Part shown: in pieces, positions 26,060 to 34,857 of the stretch
Layout: each line of letters opens with the position of its first letter
How positions within the stretch are numbered: the stretch's first letter is position 1
DNA from: Ruegeria lacuscaerulensis
Lineage (GTDB): Bacteria; Pseudomonadota; Alphaproteobacteria; Rhodobacterales; Rhodobacteraceae
Assembly: GCF_013033355.1 (NCBI RefSeq)
Contig: NZ_WQDY01000010.1
Span: 62,001-126,000 of the forward strand
Direction: 5' to 3'
Length of the DNA stretch: 64,000 nt
Translations under genes and position numbers: made by a program
The notes under the pieces: model-generated
The model's database searches: none
The model's input: only the letters and a program-made list of their open reading frames with translations
Told to the model about the DNA's origin: nothing

Positions 26060-27535
26060 TTAGACCGAAAGACAGACGTATTTCATCTCAAGGTAGTCCT
26101 CCATTCCATGATGGCTGCCTTCGCGACCCAGACCGGATTGTTTGACACCGCCAAAAGGCCCAACCTCGGTCGAGATGATGCCCGTGTTCACGCCGACTAT
26201 GCCATATTCCAATGCCTCGGCCACCTTGTAGACGCGGCTTAGATCCTTGGCATAGAAGTAAGAGGCCAGACCAAAGATCGTGTCATTGGCCATGGCAATC
26301 ACGTCATCTTCGTCCTCGAATTTGAACAGCGGGGCCAGCGGGCCGAAGGTTTCATCCTGCGCGACCATCATGTCCTGCGTCACGCCAGTTACGATGGTGG
26401 GCTGGAAGAAGGTGCCACCCAGATCATGCGGCAGACCCCCAGTCAAAACGGCACCGCCCTTATCGGTGACGTCCTTAATATGCTCTTCGACCTTGGCGAC
26501 CGCCTCTGCGTTGATCAGCGGGCCCGTGGTCGTGCCTTCGGACAGGCCATCACCAATCTTCAGCGCCTCAACGGCGGCTTTCAGTTTAGCCGCGAAAGCG
26601 TCATAGACACCTGCCTGCACGTAGATACGGTTCGCGCAGACACAGGTCTGACCATTGTTGCGGAACTTGCACAGCATTGCGCCCTCGACCGCGGCATCCA
26701 GATCTGCGTCGTCAAACACGATGAACGGCGCGTTGCCGCCCAGCTCCATCGAGCATTTCATGACCTGATCGGCCGCTTGTTTCAGCAGGATACGGCCCAC
26801 TTCGGTCGAGCCGGTAAAGGTCAGTTTGCGCACGCCGGGGTTTTCGCAGAACTCCTTGCCGATCTCGCTGGCGCTGGAGGACGGCAGCACGTTGAAAACG
26901 CCCGCCGGAATGCCAGCCTGTTCGGCCAGAACGCCCATGACCAGCGCTGACAAAGGTGTTTCCTTAGCAGGGCGCGCAACAAAGGCGCATCCGGCCGCCA
27001 GTGCCGGCGCGGCTTTACGCGTAATCATCGCGTTGGGAAAGTTCCACGGCGTGATCGAGGCTGCAACGCCTATGGGTTGCTTCAGAACCATGATCCGCTT
27101 GTCGCGCTGATGGCCCGGGATCATCTCACCGTAAACCCGCTTTGCCTCTTCGCCGAAGAATTCGATGAAGGACGCACCATAACCGATTTCGCCAATCGCT
27201 TCAGCCAGCGGTTTGCCCTGTTCGGCGGTCAGAATCTTGCCCAGATCCTCGGCGTTTTCCATCATGAGGTCGAACCAGCGGCGCAGGATAACTGCGCGTT
27301 CTTTACCAGTCAGTTTGGCCCATTCCTTTTGCGCTGCCTCGGCCTGCGCAATCGCACCTGCTACCTGCGCGCGGCTTAGGTCCGCGACCTCGGCCACGAC
27401 ATCTCCGCGCGCGGGGTTCGTGACGGCAAACGTGCCGTTGTCGCCGTCCACCCAATGACCGCCAATATAGGCCTTGGTTGCTAGGAGATCGGGGTTTTTC
27501 AGGATGGATTTCAGATCGGTTGTCGTGTCCAGCAT
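26060..27535 (-). CDS. gabD: Succinate-semialdehyde dehydrogenase (NADP+)
   Basis: 491 residues of the aldehyde dehydrogenase superfamily. The NAD(P) region shows ITPWNFPNAMITRKAAPALAAGC, the catalytic glutamate is in MELGGNAPFIVFDDAD and the catalytic cysteine in FRNNGQTCVCANRIYVQ. The C-terminal GIVGVNTGIISTEVGPFGGVKQSGLGREGSHHGMEDYLEMKYVCL is typical of GabD. It oxidises succinic semialdehyde to succinate, joining GABA breakdown to the citric acid cycle. Related semialdehydes such as glutarate semialdehyde are possible. It is transcribed alone with its own terminator. Confidence 0.93.
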   Translation of the reverse strand: MLDTTTDLKSILKNPDLLATKAYIGGHWVDGDNGTFAVTNPARGDVVAEVADLSRAQVAGAIAQAEAAQKEWAKLTGKERAVILRRWFDLMMENAEDLGKILTAEQGKPLAEAIGEIGYGASFIEFFGEEAKRVYGEMIPGHQRDKRIMVLKQPIGVAASITPWNFPNAMITRKAAPALAAGCAFVARPAKETPLSALVMGVLAEQAGIPAGVFNVLPSSSASEIGKEFCENPGVRKLTFTGSTEVGRILLKQAADQVMKCSMELGGNAPFIVFDDADLDAAVEGAMLCKFRNNGQTCVCANRIYVQAGVYDAFAAKLKAAVEALKIGDGLSEGTTTGPLINAEAVAKVEEHIKDVTDKGGAVLTGGLPHDLGGTFFQPTIVTGVTQDMMVAQDETFGPLAPLFKFEDEDDVIAMANDTIFGLASYFYAKDLSRVYKVAEALEYGIVGVNTGIISTEVGPFGGVKQSGLGREGSHHGMEDYLEMKYVCLSV

Positions 27536-27720
27536 AGCTTGGCCTCCGGCAGGAATTTAGAGTTGTCGCACACAAACAGGTGGGGTCTGGAATGTCTATG
27601 TCCACAACCCGGCAGGGATCAATCCAGATTTGATCAAAAGCGGCACTCGAGCGAGAAAGATCGCGCCTATCTTTTTCGGGCCGAGTTTGCCACAGTTTGC
27701 AGGAATTTTGTCTCTCGGGG

Positions 27721-27740
27721 GATGTAAATAGATGTAACAT
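27721..27740. repeat. Tandem 10-base repeat in the promoter of the 27.8-35.8 kb cluster
   Basis: GATGTAAATA is followed directly by GATGTAACAT, one helical turn apart, 45 bases before the first gene of the cluster and within the 249-base gap to divergent gabD. It could hold a regulator or overlap the promoter; I cannot place -35/-10 boxes securely. Confidence 0.35.
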
Positions 27741-27784
27741 TCCCTATCTTATTGGGTAATTGAACAAAAAAGGGGATAGTGCAG

Positions 27785-28864
27785 ATGTCGAACCATAGAT
27801 TTGACGCGTTGATCGAAGAAACGCAGGCGAAAGTCCGCGAAAGCCAGTCGCAGATCGAAAACCTGACCTCGCGCATTGACGCCGCCCGGGCCAAGATTGG
27901 CACGGCCGAGGCCGATATCGACATCGAAAACGCTACGCTGGAAGATGTGCACGCCCATACTGAGGTGATGAACGCCAATATTGCCGAGCTGATCATGGGT
28001 CTGGATGACGTCACCAACGCGTTCTCCAAGGATTTCGACGAGATGCGCTCGAAAACCGGGTGGGAGAGTTTTGTTGGCATCTTCGCCAAGGGCAAGTCCG
28101 AATCCATGCGGCAGGAGCGGATGCGCACCGCCAATATCGACGACAAGCTGCAGGACCTGATCGCCAAATCCGACGTGATCGTGAAACTGCTGGAAGGGCA
28201 GCTGTCCGTGCTGGAGGAACAGCGCGTGAAGGTCGAGGACAACCTGACCGGCACGCTGGATGATCGTGAGGCGACAGTGGCCGAACTGGAAGCATTGCGG
28301 GCTGAAATCCAGGGCATGGACCCGACCATCATTACGCTGGAAAACAAGATCAGCGTCGAACAGGACGCCGCCGCGCGCACTCAGCTTGAAACCGAGCTGG
28401 CCGAACTGAACAAGCAATACAACGCCAAGGTTCAGGAAGAGCAGGTCAAGCTGGCTAAGTCTCAGACGCTGGAGCGTTACATTGAAAAGGGCAAGACCTG
28501 GGTCGATTCACTGCAGAACCAGGCGGCGACGCAGATGGTGCTGATCAACAAGCTGCAGACAGACACGCAGCAGCGCGTGGTGCTGTACGATGCCCTGACC
28601 AAATCGCTGAAAACCGCGCAGCAGCAGGACGTGGCCCACCGCATCAACGAGATCGGCGTGCAGACCGACCAAGAGGCGCAGACGGCCATGGCCGCCATCG
28701 GCACAGCGACCAACCAGAAAATGGCCGACATGCTTGAGGCGCACGAAGGCCACATGGTCTTTGCCCGCGACGTGCTGGAGAAAAAAGCCAAGGCGGATGA
28801 ACGCTTTGCCCGCCGGTTCGCGGCGATTGTCGAGAAGCATGATAAGAATTTGTATGGTGGATAA
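27785..28864 (+). CDS. Long coiled-coil protein, first gene of the uncharacterised cluster
   Basis: 359 residues, cytosolic, almost entirely alpha-helical with heptad character (residues 8-70, 120-215 and 290-345) and no membrane segment. The stretch NQAATQMVLINKLQTDTQQRVVLYDALTKSLKTAQQ vaguely recalls TelA/toxic-anion-resistance proteins, but I see no firm signature. Gene A of the run. The ATG at 27785 sits nine bases after AGGGG; a GTG two codons earlier has poor spacing. It may be a membrane-peripheral scaffold for the AAA+ ATPase encoded further on; that is inference from context only. Confidence 0.75.
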   Translation: MSNHRFDALIEETQAKVRESQSQIENLTSRIDAARAKIGTAEADIDIENATLEDVHAHTEVMNANIAELIMGLDDVTNAFSKDFDEMRSKTGWESFVGIFAKGKSESMRQERMRTANIDDKLQDLIAKSDVIVKLLEGQLSVLEEQRVKVEDNLTGTLDDREATVAELEALRAEIQGMDPTIITLENKISVEQDAAARTQLETELAELNKQYNAKVQEEQVKLAKSQTLERYIEKGKTWVDSLQNQAATQMVLINKLQTDTQQRVVLYDALTKSLKTAQQQDVAHRINEIGVQTDQEAQTAMAAIGTATNQKMADMLEAHEGHMVFARDVLEKKAKADERFARRFAAIVEKHDKNLYGG

Positions 28865-28884
28865 GAAAAGGCTGGTTGCGACGA

Positions 28885-29172
28885 ATGCCATTTTTCTTGG
28901 AGCAAGACAAAAGCAAGACATGGGTCGAGCGAAACGGTGAGCTTGTTTGGGGTGCAATTGGGCTCGCTTTTCTAATCTTTTTTCTGACGATGATGGTGAA
29001 TGGATTCTACTTATTGTGCGGTGCTAGTGCTCTCGGAGCTATTTGGTCTACCTATCGGTTGGAGATGTTTCGCAGGTCGCAAGCAATTAACAGCGTACCA
29101 ACCAACAACCATGGCGATGGCGGGCAGTCGCCCGGCCGGGATTTTGGTGGCTTTGGCGGTGGTGATGCATGA
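28885..29172 (+). CDS. Small membrane protein with glycine-rich tail
   Basis: 95 residues (MPFFLEQDKSKTWVERNGE...), with two adjacent hydrophobic stretches (about residues 20-55: LVWGAIGLAFLIFFLTMMVNGFYLLCGASALGAIW) and a Gly/Asp-rich C-terminus (RDFGGFGGGDA). No family recognised. It lies 20 bases after gene A; a TTG at 28876 is an alternative start with a better placed AAAAGG. Its stop overlaps the mini-ORF at 29169 (ATGA). The gene is visibly AT-richer than its neighbours. Confidence 0.6.
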   Translation: MPFFLEQDKSKTWVERNGELVWGAIGLAFLIFFLTMMVNGFYLLCGASALGAIWSTYRLEMFRRSQAINSVPTNNHGDGGQSPGRDFGGFGGGDA

Positions 29173-29273
29173 CTAACCCCACCCGAGAGCGTGTCAGCCT
29201 GACCGGCACCTTTGCCCCTTTTGGGCTAAAAGTGGTTGTTAAGAAAAGCTTTAGGAGTTTGTGCGGCGGATGA
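29169..29273 (+). pseudogene. Duplicated 5-prime remnant of the downstream 372-residue gene
   Basis: A 34-codon ORF begins MTNPTRERVSLTGTFA and is clearly a diverged copy of the start of the gene at 29547 (MTNPVQDHVGLTDTFA); about 40 of the first 48 bases are identical. After codon 16 the similarity ends. It overlaps the preceding stop (ATGA) and its own TGA overlaps the ATG of the next gene at 29270, so it may still serve as a coupling peptide. It looks like the original gene junction left behind when the small gene between was inserted. Confidence 0.65.
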
Positions 29274-29554
29274 ACGATTTTGAGAAGAAAGCTCTGAGAT
29301 TGTTCGTCCTCGTTGCAGCTTGTTCCAGCGGGGTCGCTTTCACGTTCGGAATCAGTTTCGCGAATAAAACTGCGATCTCGATCGGCTCGGTAGCTGCAGC
29401 GATGGGGGTGATTGTTGCGTTCCTAGGGGCCGCTCAACTCTGTTTAGAAAGTTTCAGAAACTACGGGTTGGGCGAAGGCATCGAATTTTTGTATGGCAAA
29501 GATCATGCCCGGCACATGTTTGGCGAAAACTACAAAAAGCCCCCAAATGACTAA
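29270..29554 (+). CDS. Small two-helix membrane protein
   Basis: 94 residues (MNDFEKKALRLFVLVAACSSG...). Two hydrophobic helices (about 10-30 and 36-60) are followed by a soluble tail LCLESFRNYGLGEGIEFLYGKDHARHMFGENYKKPPND. No family recognised. The ATG overlaps the stop of the remnant ORF upstream; a GTG three codons earlier is closer to AGGAG. It ends inside the first codons of the following gene (8-base overlap). AT-richer than the large genes around it and bounded by the duplicated MTNP start, it appears to be an inserted cassette. Confidence 0.6.
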   Translation: MNDFEKKALRLFVLVAACSSGVAFTFGISFANKTAISIGSVAAAMGVIVAFLGAAQLCLESFRNYGLGEGIEFLYGKDHARHMFGENYKKPPND

Positions 29555-30665
29555 CCCCGTCCAAGACCATGTCGGCCTGACCGACACCTTCGCCTCGCGT
29601 CGCTACTTCCGCAAATTCGAGGTGATCACCGTCCACCTCCTTCGCGTGGCCGCGACGATGGAGGCCGAGGGCGCGATCAGCAAGCAAGAGGTGCGGATCG
29701 TGTCGCGCTACCTCTCCGGGTTGCTCTATACGTTCCGGGCACTGTCCATGAAATACCTGCTGGTCGGGCGTGATACGGGGCGGTTCTTTGGCAGCCTTGC
29801 CATGGACAAGCGCGACAGCGGGTTTCCGGTGGCGGCCGAGTTGCTGACCATGGCCAACGACGCGCAGCAGGCGCAGGTGCATCTGGCCAATATGCCATCA
29901 GCCGACGATCTGAAAACCGACATGGTGCGCACCATCATTGGTGACTGCGAGATACCGACCAAGCTGCAATTCGCACTGTCGCAAAGGCTCTATTACGAGG
30001 AATTGCTGAAAGGACAGCTGTTCTGGGCCCGTAACGATCCCGAATGCCATTGGCTCGGGAATGAAGGGGATCGGCGCAAGTTTCTGATCCACTGGGCGGT
30101 TTATGACAGCCAGATCAACCTGCCAGTCATCTACATGATGAAGTTGGAAGACAGCGGGCGCACGGCCCTGCCCAAGGACCAGCGTCGCTGGCCCGAGGTA
30201 CAGGCGCATCTGATGGCGCAGTCTTTGGGCGGGCTGAAGCTGGTGACGATCGCCACGGGCTTCGATCAGGATTTTGACGACCTGCACCCCAAACACCTGC
30301 GCCGCATCCATGTGGGCCCGATGTATTCCTCGGCCTATACGGAACAATCCGGACCCCTGCGGCAAGTGCTGGAGGACGCGCAGGCCCCCGAAGGTCAGGA
30401 TTGGGCGCTGGCCTGGACCATGGAACAGTTGGAAAGCGAGGACGTAATCGAAGAACGCGCTGGGTGGTTCTCGACCGTCGAGCGAGAGGTGTTCGCCTTG
30501 GACCCGTTCGGCGGGCAGGGGGCCGAGACCGGAGCGACGCAAACGCAGCGGTCGATCATCCTGCCCCAGCGCCCGTTTCAGGTGCTGGCCGAGCGCAGCC
30601 CGCCAGGGTTTGCTGATGTGCGCAAATTCGTTGTCAGCAAGACCGGGCAGGTGTTGAGATACTAG
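29547..30665 (+). CDS. Soluble protein of unknown function
   Basis: 372 residues, no signal peptide or membrane segment. It begins MTNPVQDHVGLTDTFASRRYFRKFEVITVHLLR and is mixed alpha/beta with helical N-terminal half (VSRYLSGLLYTFRALSMKYLLVGRDTG) and a later segment FARNDP-like/ KFLIHWAVYDSQINLPVIYMMKLEDSG. I do not recognise a domain. GC and codon use match the host chromosome. It lies between the small inserted genes and the AAA+ ATPase gene, so it is a core member of the cluster. Its first 16 codons are duplicated at 29169. Confidence 0.72.
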   Translation: MTNPVQDHVGLTDTFASRRYFRKFEVITVHLLRVAATMEAEGAISKQEVRIVSRYLSGLLYTFRALSMKYLLVGRDTGRFFGSLAMDKRDSGFPVAAELLTMANDAQQAQVHLANMPSADDLKTDMVRTIIGDCEIPTKLQFALSQRLYYEELLKGQLFWARNDPECHWLGNEGDRRKFLIHWAVYDSQINLPVIYMMKLEDSGRTALPKDQRRWPEVQAHLMAQSLGGLKLVTIATGFDQDFDDLHPKHLRRIHVGPMYSSAYTEQSGPLRQVLEDAQAPEGQDWALAWTMEQLESEDVIEERAGWFSTVEREVFALDPFGGQGAETGATQTQRSIILPQRPFQVLAERSPPGFADVRKFVVSKTGQVLRY

Positions 30666-30722
30666 TTTTTTCGCATCGGGCGGAAGTATTTTTGAACAGA
30701 AGAAGCAACGGCGGTTTTTTAA

Positions 30723-32654
30723 ATGAGTTTGACGTCAGATCAGATGGAATTGCGCGAAGACGACATTCGCAAGCATTACCCGGCAGCGACCGCTTTGCTG
30801 AACGGGTTCGAACACGCGCCGCGGATTGCCAAACCGGTTGAGGCAGCGGTTGAGCGGTCTCCGGGTGTTTCGACCGGACGGCGGTTTCGATCCACGACGC
30901 CGGGGCTGGTGACGCGGCGCACCGCGCGCGCGGACGGGGTGCATCTGGTTGAGCGGATCGAGGCTTCGGACGACGGCGATACACTGGTCTCGCCACCGCA
31001 AGCCACAACACAGCAAGCCATTCGCCGGGCGATTGCGATCGCTCTGGGCGTGGCCGAGGCTTATGCGGAACAGACCCCGCTGGCCGATCTGAAACGCGCC
31101 AACCTGGCGGGGGATCTGCCCGCCGCGCGCAAAACAGAATTCTCGGAATTGCTGACGGCTGAGGCTTTGATCACGGCCCATACCTTCGGGAATGCGCTGG
31201 CCTACCTGATGTCTTCGCATCTGGGCGAGACCACCGTCGACCTCGGCGAGATCGAAGAGGTCCTGACCGACAATGGCCAGCTTGCGTTGCATGGTGCCCT
31301 GTGGGAACTGGATCAAGTGTTGGCAAAACACGCCCCCGATGATGTGCATCTGATCGCGGCCACGAGCGCCTATGCTGAACAACTGATGGACAAGGCTGCC
31401 CTGCGCGCGCAGTCGGCGGATCATTTGGCCCCGTTCCAGAACGCCGCGTGGCATATTGAGGCCGACGACCTGACGATCCGGGGGTTCGAGCCCGCCTCCA
31501 AGGCCAAATCCACCACCCTGACCATGACGTTCAAGAAGCCGAACGAGGTGGTGGGCAACCACATCGCCAAATATCAGGCCATGAAGCTGGCCAAGATGCT
31601 GATGGCTTATGACTTTGACCGCCGCCTGAATCCGTTTGCGGAACTCGGCGGGTTCATCTTTACCTTCATGGGCGACGGCAAACCGGGCACAGGCAAGACC
31701 ACCCTGATCCAAATGATGGCCGGGCTGATCAACGATTATTGCCAGAACGCGGGCTATCCGTTCCGCTATCAAAACCTGAGCACCGACAATATCGACAGCT
31801 ATCAGGGCAAATCCGGCCAGAACGCCAAGGCGTTTATCAACACGATCATCGACCCCTCGGTTATCGGCTTTGGCACCATCGATGATATCGACCAATTGGC
31901 AGGCAAACGCGGCGACCGGCAGTCCTCAGCCGGGCAATTGGAAATCACCGCTGTGCTGATGGAGAGCTTTGCGGGTGCCAACACCGTTGTACGCGGCAAC
32001 TGCACCTTTGGTATGTTCTCGAACTACCCTGAGAACGTGGACGATGCTCTGCGCCAGCGGGCGGGAGCGCGGTTTTTGGTGGACGGGCCGCAGACGCGCG
32101 AAGACTACATCGACATCTTGCATCTGCTGATGGGCCGCAACCATGACATCCCGCTGGGCGAGCACGAGGCTTATGCCGCGCAAGAAATCAAAAAGGCTGT
32201 TGCCGCCAGTTTCGAAAGCCATGCGCGCCCGCATGAGGATGCACTGATGCAGGTCTATGACCGGGTCTCCGGCGAGATCGGCCAGATGGATACGATCGCC
32301 AAGCTGGGCACTTATCTCAAGGCGATACAGCAAGCGGATGAGCGGTTCACGGGTCGCGCGATCAAGAACATCACCGACGCGGTCAAGGTCCGCGCAATGG
32401 ATTTCGAACTACCTGATGAGTGGATGGAGAACCCCGACCTGTTCCTGTTCCGCGACTACGACACCAAAAAGGCAATGATCGAGGACCTGCGCCAGCCGAT
32501 CACGGTGGACATGGTGATGCAGGAAATCAACCGCTATGCCGACAGTGAATTCCGCTATGCCGACAAGAGCGACGAGGTCGCCATCGAGAACGCCGTCCGC
32601 GAAATGGGCCGGATGGAAGAAGCCAAGCGGCGGTATCTGAAGGGGAAAACATGA
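30723..32654 (+). CDS. AAA+ ATPase with a long N-terminal domain
   Basis: 643 residues. The ATPase core has Walker A GDGKPGTGKTT (317-327), a Walker B-like FGTIDDID (383-390), a sensor-1 region GMFSNYPENVD around residue 434, and arginine-finger candidates R444/R446 in DDALRQRAGARF. The first 310 residues form an alpha-helical region without a known domain, and the C-terminal 180 residues form a helical lid. It may remodel or gate a membrane-bound partner among the small membrane proteins encoded alongside. It starts 57 bases after the previous gene without a clear ribosome-binding site and overlaps the next gene by four bases. Confidence 0.82.
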   Translation: MSLTSDQMELREDDIRKHYPAATALLNGFEHAPRIAKPVEAAVERSPGVSTGRRFRSTTPGLVTRRTARADGVHLVERIEASDDGDTLVSPPQATTQQAIRRAIAIALGVAEAYAEQTPLADLKRANLAGDLPAARKTEFSELLTAEALITAHTFGNALAYLMSSHLGETTVDLGEIEEVLTDNGQLALHGALWELDQVLAKHAPDDVHLIAATSAYAEQLMDKAALRAQSADHLAPFQNAAWHIEADDLTIRGFEPASKAKSTTLTMTFKKPNEVVGNHIAKYQAMKLAKMLMAYDFDRRLNPFAELGGFIFTFMGDGKPGTGKTTLIQMMAGLINDYCQNAGYPFRYQNLSTDNIDSYQGKSGQNAKAFINTIIDPSVIGFGTIDDIDQLAGKRGDRQSSAGQLEITAVLMESFAGANTVVRGNCTFGMFSNYPENVDDALRQRAGARFLVDGPQTREDYIDILHLLMGRNHDIPLGEHEAYAAQEIKKAVAASFESHARPHEDALMQVYDRVSGEIGQMDTIAKLGTYLKAIQQADERFTGRAIKNITDAVKVRAMDFELPDEWMENPDLFLFRDYDTKKAMIEDLRQPITVDMVMQEINRYADSEFRYADKSDEVAIENAVREMGRMEEAKRRYLKGKT

Positions 32655-32977
32655 CCGGCGGCTGGATCCTGATCTTCGGATCGCTGATCGGCGCGTGCCT
32701 GTTTTTCGGCATCACGGTCGCGCGTCGCCGCGCAGCTGCCCGGCCCGCCTTTGCAATGATGGCGCTAATTATTTTTGCGGTTACTTACGTTTGGAGCGCG
32801 TTGTTTGAAATCTGGATCAACGGTGCCTCGGTCCTGCGCCCCGCCTCATTGGTCCACGCCTTTGGTCCGGGTCAGGCCCCTTCACATTTTCTTGCGCAGG
32901 CGTTGTTCTGGTTCGTCCCCGCAATGATCTTGGCCGGCGGAGCGTATGCAGTCACGCATCGCCGGAAAAGGACGTAA
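32651..32977 (+). CDS. Small three-helix membrane protein
   Basis: 108 residues with hydrophobic segments near 5-24, 35-55 and 83-102, separated by a loop WINGASVLRPASLVHAFGPGQAPSHF that is probably on the periplasmic side. Ends in basic residues RRKRT. No family recognised. It is coupled to the ATPase gene by an ATGA overlap, making a direct functional link likely. Confidence 0.65.
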   Translation: MTGGWILIFGSLIGACLFFGITVARRRAAARPAFAMMALIIFAVTYVWSALFEIWINGASVLRPASLVHAFGPGQAPSHFLAQALFWFVPAMILAGGAYAVTHRRKRT

Positions 32978-32981
32978 TGAC

Positions 32982-33278
32982 ATGACTTTAACTCTCGCAA
33001 TCTCTGGTTTGGCGCTTGTACTGGGCCTGATCCTGCCCCTGCGTTGGGGTGTGTTCGGATTTCTGGGCGCCGTTGCGGTTCTGTATCTGACTCAGTTCGG
33101 TGTGAATGCAGGCAGCGGCTTTGAAGGCGCGTCGTGGGACGAGACCCTGATCCTGTTTGAAGGCAGTGTGGTGTCTTATATCGGCTTCAACTTGCAGATC
33201 ACCGCGCGGGCGTTTGCGCTGCCACTGTTGGTGCTGGCAATTGTGGTTGTTGGTCGTCTAAATAGAATGATGAGGTGA
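32982..33278 (+). CDS. Small membrane protein
   Basis: 98 residues with three hydrophobic helices (about 2-20, 24-42 and 72-92) and a loop NAGSGFEGASWDETLILFEG. The ATG at 32982 follows AAAAGGA; the annotated longer frame from 32946 overlaps the preceding gene. No family recognised. Its TGA overlaps the GTG start of the next small gene. Confidence 0.65.
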   Translation: MTLTLAISGLALVLGLILPLRWGVFGFLGAVAVLYLTQFGVNAGSGFEGASWDETLILFEGSVVSYIGFNLQITARAFALPLLVLAIVVVGRLNRMMR

Positions 33279-33523
33279 CGAACTTGAGAGTGATCATCGC
33301 CGCAGTCTTATTTGCAGTCATTCTGGCTGTATTTATGACCACCACTATTTGCGGTTGGGAAGGGCTGATGCCCGAAAACTTCCGGGTCATTCGTAGTTGT
33401 GGCACAACGGATTCACCAAACGAAGTTTTTCTCAGCTTCCTAGTATTTGGGTGTTTCCTCGGCGTGATCTTATCAATTTTGCTTCTTCTGGAGCGATGGG
33501 TTTTCAAAAGGTATCTTCCATGA
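33275..33523 (+). CDS. Small two-helix membrane protein with cysteine-containing loop
   Basis: 82 residues, start GTG coupled by a GTGA overlap to the preceding gene and ending in an ATGA overlap with the following one. Helices lie near 5-22 and 53-72; the loop between contains two cysteines (ICGWEG and RSCGTT) that may form a disulfide outside the cytoplasm. AT-richer than neighbours, like the small genes at 28.9 and 29.3 kb. Function unknown. Confidence 0.58.
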   Translation: MTNLRVIIAAVLFAVILAVFMTTTICGWEGLMPENFRVIRSCGTTDSPNEVFLSFLVFGCFLGVILSILLLLERWVFKRYLP

Positions 33524-34857
33524 TCCGTCTCATCGAAAAAGGCCTGATGTTTGGCAACCTCGTCCACATTTCCAGCCCGGCCTTGGTCGAGCGGTATAAC
33601 CGCGCGTTGCAGCATTTGGCGGGCAAGATCACTGATCTGACAGATTTCCATGTGGATATCTCGGGCTATTCGCCCGAAGTGGGGCAGGAATTGGACGACC
33701 CGCTCTACCTCAACCCCAACGGGGTCAACCGGCAATTCATCCTGTTGACGACCGAACAGAAACGCGCGCCGTTGCTGAACGTCAAATTCTCGACCTCGCG
33801 CGATATTCTGCGCGAGTTCATCGAGATGAACGAGGCGCAGTTGTTCGCCCTGACCGCCACGGATGCGGTGGCCGGAGAGCTGGTGAACTCGGTCTTCAAA
33901 CTCACCACGTCCGCCGATCTTCTGAACCTACGCAAGATTGAGATTGAAGCCGACACGGTGGGCGGTACTCTGCGCAGGGCTGAACAACTTGCAGGTATGG
34001 TCGAACAGTTCAAAACCCAAGAGGACGCTTGGTTCGACGATGTGCTGATCGCCAAAATGATCGAAACCGCCAAAGAAACCGGGGACGTCACCCGAAACCC
34101 CGTTCACCTGCGTCACACTGCGTTCGAACAGCGCAATTTCTGGACGGCGCATTTCGGCGGGCTCTACCTGTTCCCTGACCTGGACTATCCGGCGGCGATT
34201 TGCATGGGCGAGCGGGCTGATGATTTGCCGTTGAACCACGTGCTCGATCCGGTGCAACGGCACCAGATTGCGGCCTTCCTGAACGATAATTCTCTGGTCG
34301 AGACCATCATCGAGGCGCGCGGCGTGAACTCGGCTGCTGTGTTGCAGCAAAAGATGGATTTCCTGACCATCCATGCTGCAGCTGACGCAGGCGTTGACCT
34401 GACCGGGCTGGACCGCAGCGATATGCGCCGTCTGGCCCGCAACCACGCTGATCACCTGCCCGAGGCCTATCATGGCCTCGCCCAGTTGTTGCGCTGGGCC
34501 AGTGACGGAGGGCCGTGGCCGCGGATCACCTCGGACCACCCAGCTTATTTCTATACGCTGCGCGCCGCCGACACGCCGAACCGCGATCTGATCAACATGC
34601 TGTTGGCCGAATTGGCCCCGCTGGACCCGCGCCAAATGTTCATCTGCCACAAAGAGCTGTTCTACCGGACCTATTCCACCTGGCCGGACACCAAGAAAGC
34701 CTATGTTGCCGACTTCCTCGCGCGCGAGTATCAGGTGGACAAGGCCGGTGCCCGCGCCGCGCTGTTTGGCCATGAACCGGACATGAGCGGCACCGACCGG
34801 GTCAGCGACGCGGTCATCGCGCGGGTCGGCCCCTGGGGCGCGGTAGGGAGAAGCTGA
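33520..34857 (+). CDS. Soluble protein of unknown function
   Basis: 445 residues, no membrane segment. N-terminus MIRLIEKGLMFGNLVHISSPALVERYNRALQHL, then a beta/alpha mixture with DDPLYLNPNGVNRQFILLTTEQKRAPLLN; the second half is largely helical, with FYRTYSTWPDTKKAYVADFLAREY near the end. I believe it belongs to a Rhodobacterales-centred family of unknown function, but that is from memory and unverified. Coupled by ATGA to the small gene upstream and abutting the next. It is the second large soluble member of the cluster. Confidence 0.72.
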   Translation: MIRLIEKGLMFGNLVHISSPALVERYNRALQHLAGKITDLTDFHVDISGYSPEVGQELDDPLYLNPNGVNRQFILLTTEQKRAPLLNVKFSTSRDILREFIEMNEAQLFALTATDAVAGELVNSVFKLTTSADLLNLRKIEIEADTVGGTLRRAEQLAGMVEQFKTQEDAWFDDVLIAKMIETAKETGDVTRNPVHLRHTAFEQRNFWTAHFGGLYLFPDLDYPAAICMGERADDLPLNHVLDPVQRHQIAAFLNDNSLVETIIEARGVNSAAVLQQKMDFLTIHAAADAGVDLTGLDRSDMRRLARNHADHLPEAYHGLAQLLRWASDGGPWPRITSDHPAYFYTLRAADTPNRDLINMLLAELAPLDPRQMFICHKELFYRTYSTWPDTKKAYVADFLAREYQVDKAGARAALFGHEPDMSGTDRVSDAVIARVGPWGAVGRS

